Shown here one piece after another: positions 1-13,159 of a DNA stretch of 64,000 bases (its first letter is position 1; each line of letters starts with the position of its first letter). The position numbers and the translations under genes are program-made. The notes beneath the pieces were generated by a model. It ran no database searches. It was not told the origin of the DNA and saw nothing but the letters and a program-made list of their open reading frames with translations. The stretch covers positions 7,501 to 71,500 of the forward strand of contig JAWQEG010002482.1 of the NCBI GenBank assembly GCA_033782935.1, written 5' to 3'. Source of the DNA: Petrolisthes cinctipes (Eukaryota > Arthropoda > Malacostraca > Decapoda > Porcellanidae).

Positions 1-30
1 CCCCACCTGTCACCACAAACATCACTGACG

Positions 31-76
31 ACAACAACAACAACAACCATAAAACCACCACCACCACCACCACCAC
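31..76. repeat. Short (CAA)n and (ACC)n tracts
   Basis: Two adjoining trinucleotide runs, about six CAA units followed by about seven ACC units. Simple sequence with no coding signal around it. Confidence 0.85.
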
Positions 77-406
77 TATAACCTATACACCCTCTTAAAT
101 CAACCTAATATTTATGATGAAACCTAACCACTGAACTCCCACTAATATCACCCAAGTTATTATTCATAGTTGTTTTCCATGTACCGGTAGGCCTAAAATA
201 CAAACCACAGTTATTCTACATATAGGCTTAATTAATCAAACGAATGCCTTTCACATAATTAACTTCTATACAACTAACACCACTGCGTGATTGTCAAGAC
301 TTCATTACCTGACCATAAACACTGTCGTAATGAACACGACCTAACAACCGTCAACCATGAGTTAATAAGCATCACAACCACTACTATTATACCACAACAG
401 CGTGTA

Positions 407-410
<4 letters not shown>

Positions 411-479
<69 letters not shown>
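411..479. repeat. (GT)n microsatellite
   Basis: About 34 uninterrupted GT units. The open frames across it are low-complexity artefacts. Confidence 0.97.
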
Positions 480-480
<1 letters not shown>

Positions 481-546
481 CAGTCTGGTACGAACATCAC
501 TGCCGCCAAAACTTTGGAGGGGAGCCATACTAAAGCTCTTCTCATT

Positions 547-547
<1 letters not shown>

Positions 548-613
<66 letters not shown>
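548..613. repeat. (CT)n microsatellite
   Basis: About 32 CT units, 70 bp downstream of the (GT)n tract. The two tracts create long Arg-Glu, Thr-His and Leu-Ser frames that are not genes. Confidence 0.97.
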
Positions 614-615
<2 letters not shown>

Positions 616-2070
616 ACGACCTATCCCCAAGGAAATGGTAGACTGTCCATCCCAAGAAATCCACAAGGAAAAAGAATTGTGAGGGTCAAGTTTTCTGCTA
701 TATGGATATGACTGTTTCGAAATAAATAGGCTATACAGTACGGTATGGTACGCCTCCGTTTGACAAGTAAGCATTAGGCTAGCCTATTGCTGTTATTTAT
801 TTTAATGAATTAGCCTACACACAACCAGACATTATAGTATAGATGTAAATTATAACCCCAAGGAGATATAACTACGGTCTTGACAACTGTTCGTGTGAAT
901 AAAGTATCATGTACAAGCAACCATCTTTTTCAATCTTTCTGCCATCTGTTAACCCCAAGAAACCATTCATCCATCTGCCAGTCTGTCCAACCTTCCATTA
1001 CTCAGCCAATTCATCCATCACTCGGGTCAATGTGTCACTGTCAACCCCATTCTCTCACCCACACCAGTTGAAAAGATAAAATATATTATCATCTGCTATA
1101 TACGTGTTAACCTTTACATAACAGCAGACCAGGAAAAGCATTCCGAGCATCTGACGGTGATTAACCATTATTAATAACTCAATATACAACAATATACTTA
1201 CATAAAGCTGGAAAGGAAAGTCGATGGACACCCTGTATAATACACAGAAGGAGTCCTATGGTTCAACGATTAAACTAAGGATGAGTGATGCTTAACATTT
1301 TTTTACTCACCACAGAATGCACGTCTCGTCAATAATAAGTTGATCATCGGTTCTACTCTATTGACGACTGATGATGTATATTGCTTGAAGGACAACCGTT
1401 CGTTTAGTTTTTTATCATAAGGAACTTAACCGATACAAACTGTGAACACCTACAAACCATATTATTTATGGAAAGGTTTGCTAGAGCTGCGAGGTGCGCC
1501 CTTTTTCCTCCTATAGGACATCCAATACAATTATCATGAGTCATTAAATGTCATGTCGAGAAATGGGCCACATTCTGTCCCGGTACAGTGGGAAGGTTGG
1601 TGGAAAAAAACAACCCCCTGGCTGGTGGTCAGAGAGTAGACTGGTGTTGCCTGAGACGAGGTCCTCATTTATTATACTGTAGTAGTGAGGGAGCAACAAT
1701 AAACATATTGGGTACTGCTACCACCTTTACTATACAACTCAAATTAGCAAAGCGTTATTTACCGTACAAACACATTGGAGTGTGGTTTTCACTATAGCCT
1801 ACCTGTACAGCCTGTGTTTAATGCTGTTAATTAATGGTAGCTACTCTATGTGCAGTTAAATTCTAAAGTCGTGTTAGTCACCACCAGGGGGTCAGCGTAA
1901 TCACATGTCTTGTTTGTTCGAATTTCTGTTTACTTTCACAAACTAAACATGGCTCTCGTGGAAACTCTAGACGAGCATATGGTCAACAGTCATGTATAAA
2001 TGAAAACTATACGCACGCCAAGCGATTGATTACACTGACCTCGTGTGGCAACGGACAGGACTTTAGAATA

Positions 2071-2072
<2 letters not shown>
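614..2072. other. Non-coding stretch, nothing recognised
   Basis: Only short random frames. No family, RNA gene or inverted repeat was recognised. CpG is at ordinary frequency, and TACGGTA/TACCGTA motifs occur near 735 and 1760. Confidence 0.5.

Positions 2073-2105
<33 letters not shown>
2073..2105. repeat. (CT)n microsatellite
   Basis: About 16 CT units. A (GA)n tract follows 105 bp later, so the two are in opposite orientation and could pair as an inverted repeat of simple sequence. Confidence 0.95.
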
Positions 2106-2108
<3 letters not shown>

Positions 2109-2207
2109 ATACACATACTCGTTTCATTGACTTACTTTCTATTGGCCTTCATATCGGCAAAGTATAATATGTAATTAGATATGGATTAATCAGACAAGAG
2201 GTATAAT

Positions 2208-2209
<2 letters not shown>

Positions 2210-2268
<59 letters not shown>
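2210..2268. repeat. (GA)n microsatellite
   Basis: About 29 GA units. Confidence 0.97.
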
Positions 2269-2271
<3 letters not shown>

Positions 2272-3883
2272 GTGGACAGAACCTGACTACTGTATCTCAT
2301 GTCCAGGGCAGCTCGAGAGACCAAAGGTAAACATCCCCCCCTCGCTCACCAAAACAAGGAAGGGAGGTGGTGGCTATAGTGGAGACACACCAAGGAGCAT
2401 CATCATTATCTCACCCACCACCACCACTAACACCATTAGATTCCCCGTTACTATAATCCTTATACCACCGTTGTCGTAATCCTCATGGTAATATTTCATC
2501 AGCGTGGTGTTAATATATAAAAATAATAAGCTTGGTATGTTCATACTGTATAATAAACGTGATCACAGTGTTAATACCACAAAGATGATCAATGTAGAAT
2601 AAGTTATAATAAGCATATAATCAAGAAAAAAAACTTTGCATACACCGGCAGATCATAGAAGGGGACATAGAACCAAGATATTAAGAGACATAGGAGAACA
2701 TGAGAGATGAAAAGAGACTAATTATAAACATTTTATAGCATTATATAAGCATGGGGAGTTAGCCTAGTCTAGTGCACTTCCTTTCACTCTGTATATTCTA
2801 TATGGTACATCATCATAGTTGACAAATTATAGGCTTCTGGTTACATGGGCTGGTAACAGAGGCAGCCAGCAAGAGAGGAAGGGAACTGTTACGAAGACAA
2901 GGAAGCATAGGCTACAGTAAGCGAGGACAGCAAGGAGATAAGGAGTAGCAAAGGACACTCAGATACCCAGGTCAAATACACACACACACAATAAACAAAC
3001 ATTAAAGCCTTACACATTCCTTAACATACATCACATATACACTACATACATACATACATATACTTGCCTCCTCTGAGCAAAAGGTAGAGAGAGGTCAGAG
3101 GTTGGTGAAAGGGCAGCTAGGGTGGGCGGGAGGTAGGTGGGTGAGAGAAAAATACCTCCCACCTTACCTAAATTTTGGACCTGTAGGCGAGAGGGGAGGA
3201 GCCTCGTCTCTCACTTACTCTGTTTGTTTGTTTGTCTGCCTATATGTGTCTGTGGTGTATCAGCCAGCATACCTATTTGTCTATCTACACGTTTATCTGT
3301 CTGTAACTGTGTCTGCATCCGTCTGTTTAACTGTCTAAGCTGTTTGTAACTATCTGTCACTAAATCTTGCTACTGAATTGTATATTTGTGTTAGTTATTC
3401 AGAGAATTATTGTTCTTTTCATGGACTAGTGATAAAATTACAGTGGACAAACTGTAGCACAAAACATCACGTGTACTGGGGCTTTGTTTAATGGCATATT
3501 TTTGGAGAATCAATCACCCCTCATTCGCCCACAATAAAGGCCTAATAATAGGAGGTAACCCACCATATGTCATGGACAATATTAAGGAATGCGGATGTGT
3601 AAAAATAGCAAGAAGGAAAAAACATGCAAAGGATATGTAATGGAGACAAGGAAATTATAGATAAATTAAAATGTATGAGTGTGGTAGAGAGAGCACGAGA
3701 AAGGATAAGAAAGAGAAAATAGTAAGGCATACCAACTGATATAGACAAAGGGGGACAAACAAATGAATAGCGACAGAGAGAGAAGAGGAGCTCGAGGCGC
3801 CAGGTTGGGTGTGACGAACTAAACCACATATTTGTAGTTTACCTAAAATGCGCTTAAATAAATAATGCAGACAGGTGGTGGCT
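2269..3883. other. Non-coding stretch with minor low-complexity DNA
   Basis: Holds a short CA run near 2980, ACAT units near 3045-3060 and a TGTT/TCTG-rich patch at 3215-3345. No coding exon is supported. Confidence 0.5.
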
Positions 3884-4580
3884 CAATGTACCCTCCCTCT
3901 CTCTTTCTTCCCTCCAATGATACTTCACTCATCCTTTCTCACCCCAGACTTGCTCTCGATTTCTCTCTTTCTTACTTTTCCAATAGCACTTCTCGAACCA
4001 ACTCCCCATTTCTCTCTTCCTTACTCTTCCACAAGCACTCCCAATTTCTTTCTCTGTTTACTGTACTTCCAATCTCACCCTTGCAATTACTTTTCTCTCT
4101 TTCCATTAACACTGTATCTCTCCCTCCTTCCTTTCCATGTATGTACACCTCTTCCTGTCCTTGTCCTTCCCTCTCTCACCTACTACCCATTTCTTTCTTT
4201 GTTTACTTCCAAGCTCACCCTTGCAAGTATTCTTATATCTTTTCCATTAGTACTGTATCTTTCCCTCCTATTTTTCCATGTAGTCTACACCTCTTCCTTT
4301 TCTTCCCTCCTTCTCATTTCTGTTTTCATCCTTCCTCCGTTCTTCTCCCTGCAGTTATGTCCTTCCCTTCCTCACATAATTATTGTACTTTTCTCGTCCT
4401 CCTTCATTACGGACCATGAATACTTAACTCTGTTCCTCCCTATGCTTTTCCTGTCCGTCCATGATTACTCTATTATCCCTCCCTTGATAACAGTATTTTT
4501 ACTTGCCATGGCCATCTCTCCTGCCATTGACACCCTCCTCCCACTCCTGCTGGGCAAAAGTACTCAGAGCTTGAGTCTTT
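3884..4580. repeat. Pyrimidine-rich tract with an imperfect 143-bp tandem duplication
   Basis: The plus strand is about three-quarters C and T for nearly 700 bp. A block starting near 4047 (TTTCTTTCTCTGTTTACTG) recurs near 4190 with the same order of sub-motifs: TCACCCTTGCAA, TTTCCATTA, CACTGTATCT, and TTTCCATG then ACACCTCTTCCT. This shows an old tandem duplication. The plus-strand frames of 184 and 235 residues are compositional artefacts (Ser/Leu/Phe/Pro only). A decayed purine-rich-sense retroelement is possible but not shown. Confidence 0.6.
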
Positions 4581-4984
4581 AGTTATGCCGTTCCATTAAA
4601 CACCACCAGGCATGCTAACGTCTGCATTTTCTGATTGCCACAAGATGATATTCCTTGCCGGAGGGAAGCACCACTGACGTCCAGGAACATATATAATTTT
4701 TTCAATGTGCCTTTACAATATTCTTAGACTAAGGCCATGGAAAAGTTTTTTTTACAATAAAATAGAGTTATGCCCAAGACAGAAGGATTAATGGAATGAG
4801 TTATCGTTAGTACAACAGTCAAAATCAACGCTATATGTACGAAATGAAAATAGTACGACAAGTATACGAATAAGCAACGGCTAGAGACAAAGATAAACCT
4901 TTCATTGCCAAGATAACAGAGAGACAAGAGAAACCACAATGAAAAGACAAAAATGGGAGTGAATGAAGGAAGGGAGGGGTGGAG

Positions 4985-5269
4985 TGTTTGCAACAAGCTA
5001 AGCCAGACAGCATACACCCTTCTTCCCTTTGTATACCCTCCCAGCCCCTTACTCATCCCTATCGACACTCCCTATACTCCCTTTCATTATCCCCTCCCTC
5101 CCTCCTCCTTTACCTTCCCTATCACTTACTTACCTGTTACTCCAAACCATGCCGCCTCTATCTGTCTCCTTTCTCTACTCTTTCCAACCCTCATTTTCCT
5201 TCCATTCCTCCCTTCTATCCCTCTAAACTATTATTTATCCCCAATCCTTCTCTACTCTACTCTACTCTA

Positions 5270-5311
<42 letters not shown>

Positions 5312-5330
5312 CCATTCCCCTCCCCCCCTT
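4985..5330. repeat. Pyrimidine-rich tract ending in (CTCTA)n and (CT)n
   Basis: A second strongly C/T-skewed stretch ends with about five CTCTA units (5251-5276), then about 15 CT units (to about 5307). Open frames here are compositional. Confidence 0.8.
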
Positions 5331-6748
5331 CCACCGACCAAGGCTGGGATGGGCGGCAACCGTTCACAAGACAAGCAAATGGGTATATTATTTCATCGTC
5401 TACTCAGCCACCGCCCACTACCACCACCACCACCACCACCTACCCACCTACTCAACTATTGACGCCTCACTCACCTCCTTCAATCTATGCATGGCAATAC
5501 CCAATGACGTGAAGATAGACAAAACTAAAGTGTATTGAAGTGATATGTAAATAGGAGTCATTGGGCTGTGTCGTCTGCATCTCCATCATCATTATTATCA
5601 TCAACTTCATCATCACAATCAATGGCTTTTGTTCGACCAGTGTGGTACAACAAAGGCCTTTTCTCCAAACCTCCCAGCTAATCTGTTGCTGGCCAGGTTC
5701 ACTTGTTATTCCCGTGAAAAATCTTATTGCATATAACGTAAATAATTATGGCCGAAATGAAAGTTACAATAACCCTACCGTAACGCCTCTGGAATCAATA
5801 AAAGCAAAACCAAAGTCATAAGTGCAAATGCAAAGTAAACCTCGAGTTATGGACAAACTACACTGCGTTCGATAATATGAGCACAAACAGAATACAAATG
5901 GCGGGCGCATCACATACAGGGAATAATCAATAGGGGTGAAAGTTTTTGTGTTGTCTTCTTGGCGCCCCCGTGACCCTTTCCAGCGCACGCGCCCTCAAAC
6001 ACACACACACACACACACAAATATCCCAGATGAAATCACTAGGACACCACGGCCCGATATATTAACATGATTTGCTGTACAATCCGAGTGCACACTAAAA
6101 TGATTCACTGGAAAGAATAAACAATGATGGCAGTGAAAAACATCTAGCCATAAAGCCGCTGGGAAAATGTTACAGAGGAGGGACAACAAGCTTTGAGAGG
6201 AGAACAAAGGAGAGTGGGAAAATTGAAATATAAAACAACCTCATTAACCCTCAGACGATATGGTACCATTTATACATACCGTATTCCAAAACATTGTGTT
6301 AGTCCAAGAAGGTCCATACTATAACAAGTTACAAAAATAGTTGGAAAATGATAAATAGACAACATTATTATGACTCTAATTTCATGGAAGTGTCAATTCC
6401 AACAACAAATATCTACTGGCATTAGGCCTATATGGCATAGAAAAAAAAAACGTGTATTCAGCTGTCATCTATGAATGGGATAATATAAGGTGCAAGCGTA
6501 CCTAAAATAAAAGGGTACCAACGACTCAGTTATCAACAAGACGCGTCATACATACATTCTTTATCACACTACAGTATAGCTCAAGTCCGGTGTTTTCCAG
6601 CCTCTATCATCCTCCTCCCTCCTCACTCTCAGGCCATATCCTTTCTTGATACTTCTTATTCATTCGTGCATCCTAATCAATAATGACTCAAATAATTATG
6701 TTGAGCCAGTACCAACATGCAACTTTCTTCTCATGTAATCCGCCAAAC

Positions 6749-6751
<3 letters not shown>
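5331..6751. other. Non-coding stretch with (CCA)n and (CA)n
   Basis: Contains a (CCA)n run near 5420-5443, ATC/ATT repeats near 5580-5605 and a (CA)n tract at 5998-6020. Nothing else recognised. Confidence 0.55.

Positions 6752-6816
<65 letters not shown>
6752..6816. repeat. (GT)n microsatellite
   Basis: About 32 GT units. It inflates a 141-codon plus-strand frame that has no other gene-like property. Confidence 0.97.
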
Positions 6817-6820
<4 letters not shown>

Positions 6821-9664
6821 CTAACCTCTACCCTCTCTGACGTCATAGGAGTAAGTTTCATATTCTTACCCACGGCTGTGTCTTACCCCGCGTACTTTCC
6901 TATTTCTTCAGCACTTATTAATCACTATATCCTGTGTTCTTTCTTCTTGTCTTCACCCACCTATTCCCAAACCTTTAGTGTGAAGATAAAAACATCACAA
7001 GTAGAAATGAAAGAACGATGCCTCCCCAAAATTACTATTATGACGACAGAAACAGTCACCCTGAAGTACAGAGTTGCAAACTGTAAAAGAATATATTACC
7101 ATAACTGAACAAACATATATAATAAAAGTAAAAAATACGACTTGATATATAAAAAAACAACTAGGGATTCTTTACAGTGAGGATAAATTTGGTGGTAAAG
7201 ATGGGTAAGGCCAAGGTGGATACGAGTGTGATTGTACCGGTACCGACTGACGTAAACCTTTCCAACTAATAAAGCCCAGAGTTGTTTCTCGTCGGAAGGA
7301 AATACTAATGACGTTCAAACCAAAATTAATTGCTTCCCGTTTTAATTCTACATTTGAACCAATAGCAAACGATTTAAAATTACACAAAAATATCTAGTGA
7401 AGGTGTAAAGTACCGAGGGTTCAGAGGTAAAGTGTTTGGTGTAGGAGCTACTAAATATACCCTATAATTATTTGTATTGGTGTATGCAAGTTTATTATAA
7501 GTTGATGACGGTTGTGGGGATGATGTTGGCAGCTGAGGGCAGACTGAGACAGAAAGAGACGGTGCCTTGTCATCTGTCCAAACATCGTACCAGGGACACA
7601 ACCCACTCTGTACACATCCTTTCCTGGGCATCAGGCAGGCAGACAGGCAGGCATTAATAGTATAAAATCTATATATGCTTAGTCTTCCCACACTTACTGT
7701 CCTAAATTCCTAACTGTTAATATAACTATAACGTTATGCCGAGATTTCTAAAGCGTGTATATTGAGTTTTTTTAGTATTTAGAGATATCTACACAGCCTG
7801 CAGTTTCCCAGCAAAGCTATAACCTTCTTTAAAACTGTAAGACTTTGAGCGCGAACTTACGTTTGCGACTGTACATTACATCCGCCACATGCGTCAATAT
7901 ATCAACCCAAACTACCCCAACCCCCACCACCCACCTCCACACGACCTGACAACAAGACTGATAGAGAGTCTCACTAACTCACTCACACTACATAATGACA
8001 CTCATTCCAAACCAGTCCGTTATGATAGTGGACAGTATGAAGGCAAAGTAGGCTGGGAACAATGGATCACAACTCATGTCGAAGGGCAGTACCAAGTACT
8101 GTATGTTCAATGGTAATATTCAAGCAAACAATGAACTGCAGACAATGACACTGAAATTCTCTTTGTCACAGAATTTGACGACACTATCTTTAAGGTTCCT
8201 TATACAAATTAATGTACCGGTACTCATTCAATTTGACAAAATCAAAGAGATACCATTATAACAGAATTAGGCGATCGGTGTTGCCCGGCCAAATATAAAA
8301 CACAGTATAATTTGTCAGTCTGATAGGCCTATATAGGCTACATTATATATAGTAACATTTTGGGTCCCCTGTCCTATGGTGCACAAAAGTTCGTTACCTT
8401 AAAAATCCCTGCAATGTAAATTCATAATCACCTGTATGCGGGACCACCTAAAAAGAACAAACTACTTTGTTTATGCCTACAAGTAACCTACGTAGTTAAG
8501 CCAACCGAAAACATGGGTCAAGTATGGCGGGGCAGTACTGTGACCTCAACGAGCACCTGGAGTGAGAAGGTACCGTACTGTAATAATAAAGAGCCACAGA
8601 GTTAAGAAAGAGATAAGGCAAGCCATCACCGCTGCCACTCAACTGTTATCGCACCCCCACCGATAGTATCCACAAAAACAGGCTCCTATAACTGTTTTGT
8701 CTCTGACAGCTTACCTGACTCAATTATGCTTTGTCATACACTGAATACTGAAGTGGATTTATTGATTAATTATGGAGGCTAATTAACGTTTGTCAATATC
8801 TCTACTTAACATTCTAGTAAAACTAATCACCGTCCCTAAGCTATGGAACGCCCAACAATATTATGAAAAACAGCTAACCAAAGTCAGCAGTCATATTATA
8901 ATAATAAGGGTATGCAAGTGGTGATGAGGTATGGAGGAAATAGACTACTTATGAAGTAGTTAAATTACTTTAATTCAAAACAGTGAAATATCAGTTACCA
9001 AAGAGCGGCAAGAACTAGGAAATGAGGATATGACGATGGGGGAGGAGACTGTAACATTGCTGCACCTGCGTCCTGATAAGATTCCCGTTATCACCTTCCC
9101 TCCACCACAACACAAGGGAGGGAACAGATAGCGTTTTAAAATGAAGTTTCGATAGAGGGATGACGGGAGCACTTATAAACTATATGGTATACGCCAGAGT
9201 ACAAGTTCAAGTAGATTAATATATACCGTAGTCTGACAGCACAGTATAATTAGGTCTGTCTGCAAGGTGGAAAGAAAATTTGATGAGGCAATGTCGAAAA
9301 ATCGATATTCAAATTAGGCTACTTAAGCACATAGACATGTGCCTTAATAAAGCATTTATATACTGGTTAGGGTGAACAAACAATATATGTTTTTCTATAA
9401 CTCACAACGCCATATAATTATACATACAACTTTTATTTCTAGTAAATAAATATATTTTCATTACCTAACCATTAATATGTTTTAGTTGAGTCCACTCGCC
9501 AGCTCAAACAAAACATTTCCTGTCACGTGGTTTTATAATGTTGTTACTGATTTTGTAATTTTGTCCCACAGAAATTACTTCCCATCATTAATAACACCAA
9601 GTCTTGTCCACGTATTGTACTGATAAAAAAACGTCTCTAGCCAGCGTCTCATGCCGAAGTTGTA
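6817..9664. other. Non-coding stretch, nothing recognised
   Basis: Only short frames without splice context. TACCGGTA palindromes occur at 7235 and 8215. No RNA gene or transposon end identified. Confidence 0.45.
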
Positions 9665-9821
9665 CAGTCACGAGCACTAATAAGTATACAGCTTTGGTTG
9701 AAGCTTTGAACTGTCCACCAATTCACCAACGAACTAATTCCAATGGAGATCATATTGTGCATTTATTTACTGTCTCTAAGTATTCGAAGCACACCTGAAT
9801 ATTTATTAGTGCTCGTGACAG
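9665..9821. mobile_element. Small MITE with TA target duplication
   Basis: The arms CAGTCACGAGCACTAATAA (left) and its reverse complement (right, one mismatch) flank 157 bp and are bordered by TA on both sides. There is no coding capacity. This is the layout of a non-autonomous Tc1/mariner-type element; no related transposase is in the window. Confidence 0.75.
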
Positions 9822-9980
9822 TACCATAAACAATTTCAATATAGGCTAGTTGGGACTAAGTTCTAACTTTATGATAAACAGTCTAGATTACCGTATATCG
9901 ACTTGTAAAATCTTGTGAAGCCGACACACATCGTAGGCCTATACATTTCTGTACGCCATCCAGTGAATGATTGTGGTGTG

Positions 9981-10102
9981 GTTGGTGTAAGAACGTTTGT
10001 TAGAGTGATTGATTAATAGGCTAAATGGCTGGAGTGTGACATTGGGGTTGGTGTAAGAACGTTTGTTAGAGTGATTGATTAGTAGGCTAAATGGATGGAG
10101 TG
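9981..10102. repeat. 66-bp direct repeat, two copies
   Basis: The block starting GTTGGTGTAAGAACGTTTG at 9981 recurs at 10047 with few differences. It leads directly into the 32-bp minisatellite that follows. Confidence 0.9.
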
Positions 10103-10113
10103 TGTGTGTGTGA

Positions 10114-10433
10114 GTGGTTCATGGATGACTGGAATGTGTGTGTGAGTGGTTCATGGATTGCTGGAATGTGTGTGTGAGTGGTTCATGGATGGCTGGAATG
10201 TGTGTGTGAGTGGTTCATGGATGGCTGGAATGTGTGAGTGAGTGGTTCATGGATGGCTGGAATGTGTGAGTGAGTGGTTCATGGATGGCTGGATTGTGTG
10301 AGTGAGTGGTTCATGAATGGCTGGAATGTGTAAGTGAGTGGTTCATGGATGGCTGGAATGTGTGAGTGAGTGGTTCATGGATGGCTGGAATGTGTGAGTG
10401 AGTGGTTCATGGATGGCTGGAGTGGCTGGAAAA
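10114..10433. repeat. 32-bp minisatellite, about 10 units
   Basis: The unit begins GTGGTTCATGGATGGCTGG and ends with TGTGTGAGTGA. Anchors lie every 32 bp: 10114, 10146, 10178, 10210, and so on to 10402. Early units carry TGTGTGTGTGA and later ones TGTGTGAGTGA, so variants are grouped along the array. Confidence 0.95.
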
Positions 10434-10557
10434 AAGCCGAGAGATATACTCTTGGCTTTTGACTGGTGTGTGAGTGGTTGATTCACGAATGTGCGACTGA
10501 GAGTGGGTCATAAATGGCTAGCTTTGTTTATTTTAAAACGATGGGAAGCCTACAGCC

Positions 10558-10560
<3 letters not shown>

Positions 10561-10648
<88 letters not shown>

Positions 10649-10665
10649 TGTGTGTGTGTGTGTGT
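10561..10665. repeat. (GA)n then (GT)n compound microsatellite
   Basis: About 43 GA units pass directly into about 10 GT units. Confidence 0.97.
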
Positions 10666-10967
10666 TAGCTACTAATACAAATAGTATCATGACACGCAAT
10701 TTTTATTTTTTTGTGTGTGAGAGAGAGAGAGATGAGGGAGTGAACGTGGGGGTGACGAACACACACACACAGACAGACAGAGGGATAGCAGGCGCGGCGC
10801 CCACCGAATGTAAACACAAACAACTGATTATTTTCCCTCCTTCATCGAAAAATAATTCGCACTTACCCACTCTCGACATGGCAACACGTGTCAAATACTC
10901 TATAACATTAAACACCGAAGGACAACACCAGACACGAATGAATGGCGTAGACAGAGGGGAGAGGAAG

Positions 10968-11597
10968 ATCGTAGACAGAGGAGGAAGGAAGAACGTAGAT
11001 AGAGGAGGAAGGAAGGACGAAGGAAGAACGTAGATAGAGGAGGAAGGAAGAACATAGATAGAGGAGGAAGGAAGAACATAGATAGAGGAGGAAGGAAGAA
11101 CATAGATAGAGGAGGAAGGAAGAACATAGATAGAGGAGGAAGGAAGAACGTAGACAGAGGAGGAAGGAAGAACGTAGACAGAGGAGGAAGGAAGGACGTA
11201 GATAGAGGAGGAAGGAAGAACGTAGATAGAGGAGGAAGGAAGAACATAGACAGAAGAGGAAGGAAGAACGTAGACAGAGGAGGATGGAAGGACGTAGACA
11301 GAGGAGGAAGGAAGGACGTAGATAGAGGAGGAAGGAAGAACGTAGATAGAGGAGGAAGGAAGAACATAGACAGAGGAGGAAGGAAGAACGTAGACAGAGG
11401 AGGATGGAAGGACGTAGACAGAGGAGGAAGGAAGGACGTAGATAGAGGAGGAAGGAAGCAGGAACATTAGACTCTCGTATTCTATTGGTCTTGGAAGGAA
11501 GAACGTGGACAGAGGAGGAAGGAAGAACGTAGACAGAGGAGGAAGGAAGAACGTAGACAAAGGAGGAAGGAAGAACGTAGATAAAGGAGGAAGGATA
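10968..11597. repeat. 24-bp minisatellite, about 25 units, with 120-bp higher-order repeat
   Basis: The unit is AGGAGGAAGGAAGAACGTAG plus ACAG or ATAG. CGTAG/CATAG and GAAGAA/GAAGGA variants recur in the same five-unit order around 11192-11311 and 11312-11431, giving a 120-bp higher-order unit. A unique 35-bp insert interrupts it near 11458-11492. Because 24 is divisible by 3, all three minus-strand frames stay open (up to 285 codons, an SSSIYVLP-like octapeptide). I regard these as artefacts: no start context, no family and no splice structure. Confidence 0.95.
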
Positions 11598-11757
11598 GGT
11601 CACTGCCTTACCCCATAACTTCCCTTGCATGTGTCTCATCAATTATACATGTCATCAAGCAGCAACATGACACTGTATAGACCTCTCATGTAAGCCGTAT
11701 AAAGGGGGAGTTTATAGGGAGAGGCACATAAATCTACCTTTGTTTAGGCTCTATACC

Positions 11758-11783
11758 GTGTGTGTGTGTGTGTGTGTGTGTGT
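11758..11783. repeat. (GT)n microsatellite
   Basis: About 12 GT units. Confidence 0.95.
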
Positions 11784-11836
11784 AGGAAAATAAACCCACG
11801 TGAATAGCTAGCTTATGCTACAAACCACGCTACCGT

Positions 11837-11838
<2 letters not shown>

Positions 11839-11897
<59 letters not shown>
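11839..11897. repeat. (GA)n microsatellite
   Basis: About 29 GA units. Confidence 0.97.
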
Positions 11898-11901
<4 letters not shown>

Positions 11902-12484
11902 TAAAGTACCGCAACCAACATGTGCAACCGTAGCCCAACGTTGAAATAATTAACGTCTCATCACTTAATTCCATTCTAAATCGTGTCCTCCTCGTGCAAG
12001 ACGCCACAAGGAGCGAGTCCAACATCGAACTTGATTTGCAGTCGTAACCATTACCAATTATAATTACGGTATGTTTCCTCAAATTTCCCCCAGGAACCTG
12101 CACATGACGAGACCTTACTTACCATTACCATATTGGCGTTACCACAGTTCATATGCATCCTGTACAGACCGAGAGAATGTATTAACGTGAAAAACTTACA
12201 ATGGGCATCTACAACAGACATGGGTGGTGACATAAGTGTGCAGGGAAGAGTGATGGAGGGGGCTGGGCAGGAGGTGGGTCAAGGGCAGGTGGAGGTGGGC
12301 ACGCATGAAGGGCGGGGTGTTTGGCATGGGTGGAGTGCAAGTGGGCGAGTGGGCGGGTGGGTGGATGGGTGGGCGAGTTAGTCAAGGGTAAATCATTCTA
12401 TTCTACACTTTCTTCCAAACTCGTGTTGGGTGGGTGATTCAAATTATCATATTTTACACTTTTCATCTGACTCCTTCCCTGTGT

Positions 12485-12512
12485 CGTGCCGTGCCGTGCC
12501 GTGCCGTGCAGT
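12485..12512. repeat. (CGTGC)n short tandem repeat
   Basis: Five imperfect CGTGC units. It is CpG-rich, which is notable because CpG has been retained. Confidence 0.85.
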
Positions 12513-13159
12513 GCGTATGGTGGATGAGATTATTACATTTCGTACGATTAGTTACCGGTATGATGCTTCTGTAAATATCTTGCTAATTGAGAGATTCATA
12601 TTATGACATTGTACAAGATTTCTGACAACCCTTTCATTGTATTGGGCTCAACGTGGGTGGTCGAGTTACTGGACACCATTCCGTAAATAATGGTACTACT
12701 CTCTCGTATACGAAAACATCCTTGCTGGATTCAACATTTTCAGAGAGACTGAGAAAAGTTACATCATAATAATTATTCTGATTTACACTATTCATCAAAG
12801 AATTTAGTGTATCCAAATCAACAGCTTATGTCCCTACTCATCAGCTTATAAAGCTCTGCATATTATACTGAAACCAAAACCAGACGAATTTACATACCAT
12901 AAAAATACCCGTCAAGACGTTATGGTGTATGAGTGACATATCACAATACAACTAAAAGTTACTACGGTACTTCTAAATTAGGCTATTTCGCTGTAGGCTA
13001 CTCGTGGCAGGAGGAGTCGAGGCGCAATATACTGTCCACATTTGTAGATGGCTCTCAAATTAGCCTACCAGGTGTGTTTGTGGATGGGGAATGTACGGCA
13101 CTTGCAGTTCGGATTTTCTTAGCAAGCCACGCCTTTATATAAGATGAATATATCAATTT

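Noticed and set aside
274..774. Minus-strand frame of 166 codons over the first microsatellites
   Set aside because: Consists mainly of Arg-Glu and Thr-His runs produced by (GA)n and (CA)n; no family or splice context.
3865..5512. Plus-strand Ser/Leu/Phe/Pro-rich frames up to 235 codons
   Set aside because: Reflect C/T-rich composition only.
10114..11597. CRISPR-like array
   Set aside because: Units are directly adjacent minisatellite repeats without unique spacers, in a eukaryotic genome.
10703..11642. Overlapping minus-strand frames of 155 to 285 codons
   Set aside because: Artefact of the 24-bp minisatellite, open in all three frames at once.
12634..12816. Minus-strand segment reading DLDTLNSLMNSVNQNNYYDV then FLSLSEN, considered as an LRR exon of the 19-kb gene
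   Set aside because: Spacing does not fit an LRR consensus, no convincing acceptor/donor pair and no cysteine cap.
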